Shown piece after piece: positions 60,993-64,000 of a stretch of 64,000 bases of DNA; the stretch's first letter is position 1; each line of letters opens with the position of its first letter. Both the position numbers and the translations under genes were made by a program. The stretch covers positions 1,612,001 through 1,676,000 of the forward strand of contig NZ_AP014723.1 of NCBI RefSeq assembly GCF_001548035.1. Reading direction: 5' to 3'. The notes below the pieces were generated by a model, which saw only the letters and a program-made list of their open reading frames with translations, was not told the origin of the DNA and made no database searches. Source of the stretch: Sulfurospirillum sp. UCH001 (lineage in GTDB: Bacteria > Campylobacterota > Campylobacteria > Campylobacterales > Sulfurospirillaceae).

Positions 60993-61784
60993 TTAATCAC
61001 CAATACTTTGAACAAAATAACGCCCTTTTTCACACTGAACACGTAAAGGAATATCAAAAACATGAGAGAGATGAACATCATTTAAGAGCTCTTCTTTTGG
61101 ACCTTGCGCATAGATAGAACCTTGTTTTATGAGCACCACATGGTTTATCTCTTCAAAAATTTCTTCTAAATGGTGTGTGACTAAAATGATGGTTCGCTCC
61201 TGTGCAATTTTGCGTAAAAGCTGAACAAATCCCAGCTGTGCTTTGATGTCAAGCCCAACGGTAGGCTCATCCAAAATCATTGCTTTTGGATTATGAACAA
61301 GCGCTCTTGCGATGATACACTTTCTTAACTCACCCGTTGACATCTCTGAAATTCGCTTATTGCGCAGATGGGGTATCTCTAGAAAAGCTAGCACTTCTTC
61401 CACTTTGGTTGTATGCTCTGGTTTAAAGCCTTGATGTTCATAAAGATGAAAACTACTAAAGAAGCCTGAAAGAGCCACTTCAAAACCACTTAAATCGGGG
61501 GCTCGTTCACTAAATTGATAGTGTAAGTCATTGGTGATGATGCCAAGATGTTTTTTAAGCTCCCAAATATCCCAGACAGTTTTGCCAAAAATCTCTTTTC
61601 GCATACTATCGCTGTAACGAGGGTATAAGTCATTGGAAAAGAGCTTTAAAAGAGTCGATTTTCCTGAACCATTTGCCCCTAAAATAGCCGTATGCTCTCC
61701 TTCTTTGATACTTAGATGAATGTCGTGTAAAACATTTTCATTTTCATAAGCAACATTTACATGTTCAAAACGGATAATTTCCAT
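60993..61784 (-). CDS. ABC transporter ATP-binding protein without visible partner
   Basis: A 263-residue single nucleotide-binding domain: Walker A GANGSGKSTLLKLF, Q-loop in HLGIITNDLHYQFSE, signature MSTGELRKCIIARAL, Walker B KAMILDEPTVGLD and the H-loop in ILVTHHLEEI. No permease or binding protein lies next to it. The sequence MEIIRFEHVNVAYENENVLHDIHLSI and overall length resemble the YlmA/ModF-like group of stand-alone ATPases more than an importer ATPase. Function unknown. leuD follows 63 bp downstream on the same strand. Confidence 0.88.
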   Translation of the reverse strand: MEIIRFEHVNVAYENENVLHDIHLSIKEGEHTAILGANGSGKSTLLKLFSNDLYPRYSDSMRKEIFGKTVWDIWELKKHLGIITNDLHYQFSERAPDLSGFEVALSGFFSSFHLYEHQGFKPEHTTKVEEVLAFLEIPHLRNKRISEMSTGELRKCIIARALVHNPKAMILDEPTVGLDIKAQLGFVQLLRKIAQERTIILVTHHLEEIFEEINHVVLIKQGSIYAQGPKEELLNDVHLSHVFDIPLRVQCEKGRYFVQSIGD

Positions 61785-61886
61785 AATTTCAACTCCTCAT
61801 ACAATCGAGCGATTATATCACATCATTCTTCACAAAATTTCGTTAAAATGTAGCATCTGTAATCACGTTAAAGGTAGTGCATCTAG

Positions 61887-64000
61887 ATGTTTTCTAAATT
61901 TTTCATCAACCGACCCAATTTTGCTATCGTTGTCTCGCTCATCATTATCATCGCTGGTATCATGGCGATTCGCACCTTACCTGTGCAAGAGTATCCCGAT
62001 GTCGTTCCTCCACAAATCATCGTTTCAACGACCTACCCAGGTGCTGATGCGATAACCCTTGAAAAAAGTGTTGCTTCTGTCTTAGAGGAAAAAATCAACG
62101 GTGTTGAAAATATGCTCTATATGATGTCCACAACTTCTCCAAGTGGACTTCTTACCATGAATCTCTACTTTGAAGTCGATACCGATATGGCACAAGCAAA
62201 ACTGGATGTCAACAACCGTGTACGTCTGGCGGAGAGTAAACTTCCCGATGCCGTAAAACGCCAAGGTATTGAGGTCGCTGAGCGCTCTAACGACACTTTG
62301 CGTGTTTTAGTTTTGTACTCTGATGACAACCGTTATGACACTGTTTTTATGTCTAACTACGCCATCAACAACATTCTTGAAGAGTTCAAACGTATCCCTG
62401 GTGTTTCAGAAGCCGTTGTTATCGGAAATCAAGAGTATTCCATTCGCGTATGGATAGACCCACATAAACTATCGTTTTATAATTTGACTGCCACAGATGT
62501 TATCAATGCTATTAAAGCGCAAAATGAACAGTACCCTGTAGGGCAAATTGGGCAAGAACCACTAGAGAAAAATCTCGCATTTACCTATACCGTAACGTCT
62601 TCAGGAAGACTTAGTTCTCCTGAAGAGTTTGAACAAATCCTCGTTAAAACCAATTCAGATGGTTCATCTTTAAGACTTAAAGATGTTGCTTCTTTAGAGC
62701 TCGGTTCTGAGCGTTACTATTTTAAAGGTATTTTCAATAAAAAACCAACCTCAATGATTCGTATTACGCTCACGTCCAAAGCCAACGCTTTAGATGTTTC
62801 AGACTTACTGGATAAGAAAATTGAAGAGATTAAAAAGAGCTTTCCTGAAGGGCTCAAAGTTGATGCGACGTATGACCCTACTCAATTTGTAAGAGCTTCC
62901 ATCAAAGAGGTGATTGAAACGCTTTTAGAAGCTGTTGTATTGGTCGTTTTTGTTGTCTATCTCTTTTTGGGAAATATCAGAGCGACCATCATTCCTGTAC
63001 TTGCTATCCCTGTTTCGATTGTAGGAACCTTTGCAGGTTTCTATGCCACAGGTTTTTCCATCAACCTACTGACTCTTTTTGGCTTAACGCTCGCCATCGG
63101 TCTGGTGGTCGATGATGCCATTATTGTTATTGAAAACGTTGAGAGGATTCTGCGAAAAGAAGCACTCAGTGTTAAAGAAGCGACCATTAAGGCGATGCAA
63201 GAGATTACAGCACCTGTTTTAGCCATCGTTCTTGTATTAAGTGCTGTTTTCATCCCTTCCGCATTCATGGGAGGGCTTAGTGGAACGATGTCACGTCAAT
63301 TTGCCATCACCATTGTTATCTCCGTTGCCATTTCAGGTCTTGTTGCGCTTACACTGACTCCTGCTCTTTGTTCATTGCTTCTTAAACATGAAGAAGAAGA
63401 GCCTATTTGGATCATTCGTAAATTTAACGCTATGTTTGATTATATTACGCACCATTTTGGACAGATCGTTCAAACAACCATTCGTTATAGCCTTTTGAAT
63501 CTTCTTATTTTTGGCATTATGATTTTTGCGATTACAAAGCTTATGCACGTCATTCCATCAGGACTCATTCCTAAAGAAGATAAAGGAACCTTTTTTGTGG
63601 TCAGTAGCCTACCCGCTGCGGCTTCACTCTCACGTACCCATGAAGTAAACATCGAAGTTGGCAACATTGCATTGCAACATCCAAGCGTCAAAAAAGTCGG
63701 CGGTTTTTCAGGAAGTGATTTTAGCTCCAAAGCATACACAACGGAAGCTGGATATAGCTATGTTAAACTAGCACACTGGGATGAGAGAAAAGAGGCAAAT
63801 CAAACAATTGATGCTATCTCCAAAGAAGTTATCCAAAAAATTTCTACCAATAAAGAAGCACGTGTTGCAGCGGTTTCTCCATCAACCATTAGCGGTCTTG
63901 GCGTTGCGGGTGGTTTTGAAATGTATGTTCAAGATAGAGGAAGCGGCAATTACCATCAACTTGAAACCTATGCAAGAGAGATTGTACAACGTGCAAATGA
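61887..64000 (+). CDS. RND multidrug efflux permease, AcrB/CmeB-like, partial (C-terminus outside window)
   Basis: About 704 codons of an HAE1-family inner-membrane proton antiporter; the frame is open at the right edge. The N-terminus MFSKFFINRPNFAIVVSLIIIIAG, the pore-domain VPPQIIVSTTYPGADA and VDTDMAQAKLDVNNRV, and transmembrane helix 4 with the proton-relay Asp pair in GLVVDDAIIVIENVER are present. So are helices 2-6 and the first part of the second periplasmic repeat. AAAGG lies 12 nt before the ATG, rather far. The periplasmic adaptor gene usually found before it is absent; the divergent neighbour is the ABC ATPase. A TAAAAT at 61844-61849 may be its -10. Confidence 0.95.
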   Translation, partial: MFSKFFINRPNFAIVVSLIIIIAGIMAIRTLPVQEYPDVVPPQIIVSTTYPGADAITLEKSVASVLEEKINGVENMLYMMSTTSPSGLLTMNLYFEVDTDMAQAKLDVNNRVRLAESKLPDAVKRQGIEVAERSNDTLRVLVLYSDDNRYDTVFMSNYAINNILEEFKRIPGVSEAVVIGNQEYSIRVWIDPHKLSFYNLTATDVINAIKAQNEQYPVGQIGQEPLEKNLAFTYTVTSSGRLSSPEEFEQILVKTNSDGSSLRLKDVASLELGSERYYFKGIFNKKPTSMIRITLTSKANALDVSDLLDKKIEEIKKSFPEGLKVDATYDPTQFVRASIKEVIETLLEAVVLVVFVVYLFLGNIRATIIPVLAIPVSIVGTFAGFYATGFSINLLTLFGLTLAIGLVVDDAIIVIENVERILRKEALSVKEATIKAMQEITAPVLAIVLVLSAVFIPSAFMGGLSGTMSRQFAITIVISVAISGLVALTLTPALCSLLLKHEEEEPIWIIRKFNAMFDYITHHFGQIVQTTIRYSLLNLLIFGIMIFAITKLMHVIPSGLIPKEDKGTFFVVSSLPAAASLSRTHEVNIEVGNIALQHPSVKKVGGFSGSDFSSKAYTTEAGYSYVKLAHWDERKEANQTIDAISKEVIQKISTNKEARVAAVSPSTISGLGVAGGFEMYVQDRGSGNYHQLETYAREIVQRAN

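Overview
The window looks like a chromosomal segment of a Campylobacterota (Epsilonproteobacteria) genome, most likely Sulfurospirillum or a close relative. This rests on the low GC content, dense ATGA-overlapping operons, many signal-transduction genes, CmeB-like RND efflux, and a purU-cca-small acidic protein order that I recall from Campylobacter jejuni (purU-cca-ciaD). The assignment is inference; no rRNA or marker search was possible. I see no tRNA, rRNA, CRISPR array, insertion sequence or prophage. Both ends cut a gene: a hybrid histidine kinase on the left and an RND pump on the right.

Layout. 1-8.2 kb (minus): hybrid kinase, beta-CASP metallo-beta-lactamase RNase, acyl-CoA synthetase, and a TonB receptor coupled to a six-helix membrane protein. 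8.2-12 kb (plus): a four-gene operon with KdpD/KdpE-like regulators followed by a Trk/Ktr potassium uptake pair, every junction an ATGA overlap. 12.1-13.7 kb: msrB, then a CNNM/DUF21 transporter gene preceded by a 20-codon leader ORF and a hairpin that hides its ribosome binding site. 13.7-25.6 kb (minus): a ten-gene operon built round a Mop-type molybdenum aldehyde oxidoreductase whose cofactor and catalytic residues fall on the same numbers as in Desulfovibrio gigas MOP. Its partners are a large Fe-S/flavin oxidoreductase, a small zinc-ribbon protein, a methyltransferase, a C_GCAxxG_C_C protein, a Tes-like radical SAM enzyme, an AMP-forming ligase, XdhC, a nucleotidyltransferase-HD fusion and a histidine phosphatase. 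The set matches a conserved but biochemically unexplained module that I recall as DVU1551-DVU1559 in D. vulgaris. Two copies of an ATATGC-N7-GCATAT palindrome, 62 bp apart, lie before the first gene, and a FIST-domain kinase/response-regulator pair is divergently transcribed from the same region. This is the strongest candidate for an undescribed system.

28.6-37.4 kb (minus): yeast-type cytosine deaminase, sirtuin with a class III motif, small secreted charged protein, metH, two tandem Leu/Ile/Val-type binding proteins and a soluble chemoreceptor. 37.6-43 kb: LysE and EamA exporters, an OpgB-like phosphoglycerol transferase, and amt-glnK behind a 25-bp perfect palindrome. 43-47 kb: a molybdopterin oxidoreductase coupled to a HEPN-like protein, and a haem-binding HD-GYP protein. 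47-64 kb: mostly housekeeping (glyS, carbonic anhydrase, ppnP, GGDEF-EAL, BaiN-like flavoprotein, SIMPL, trmL, purU, cca, CiaD-like, leuB, leuD, ABC ATPase, RND pump).

Functions assigned here come from reading motifs and order by eye; no database search was run.
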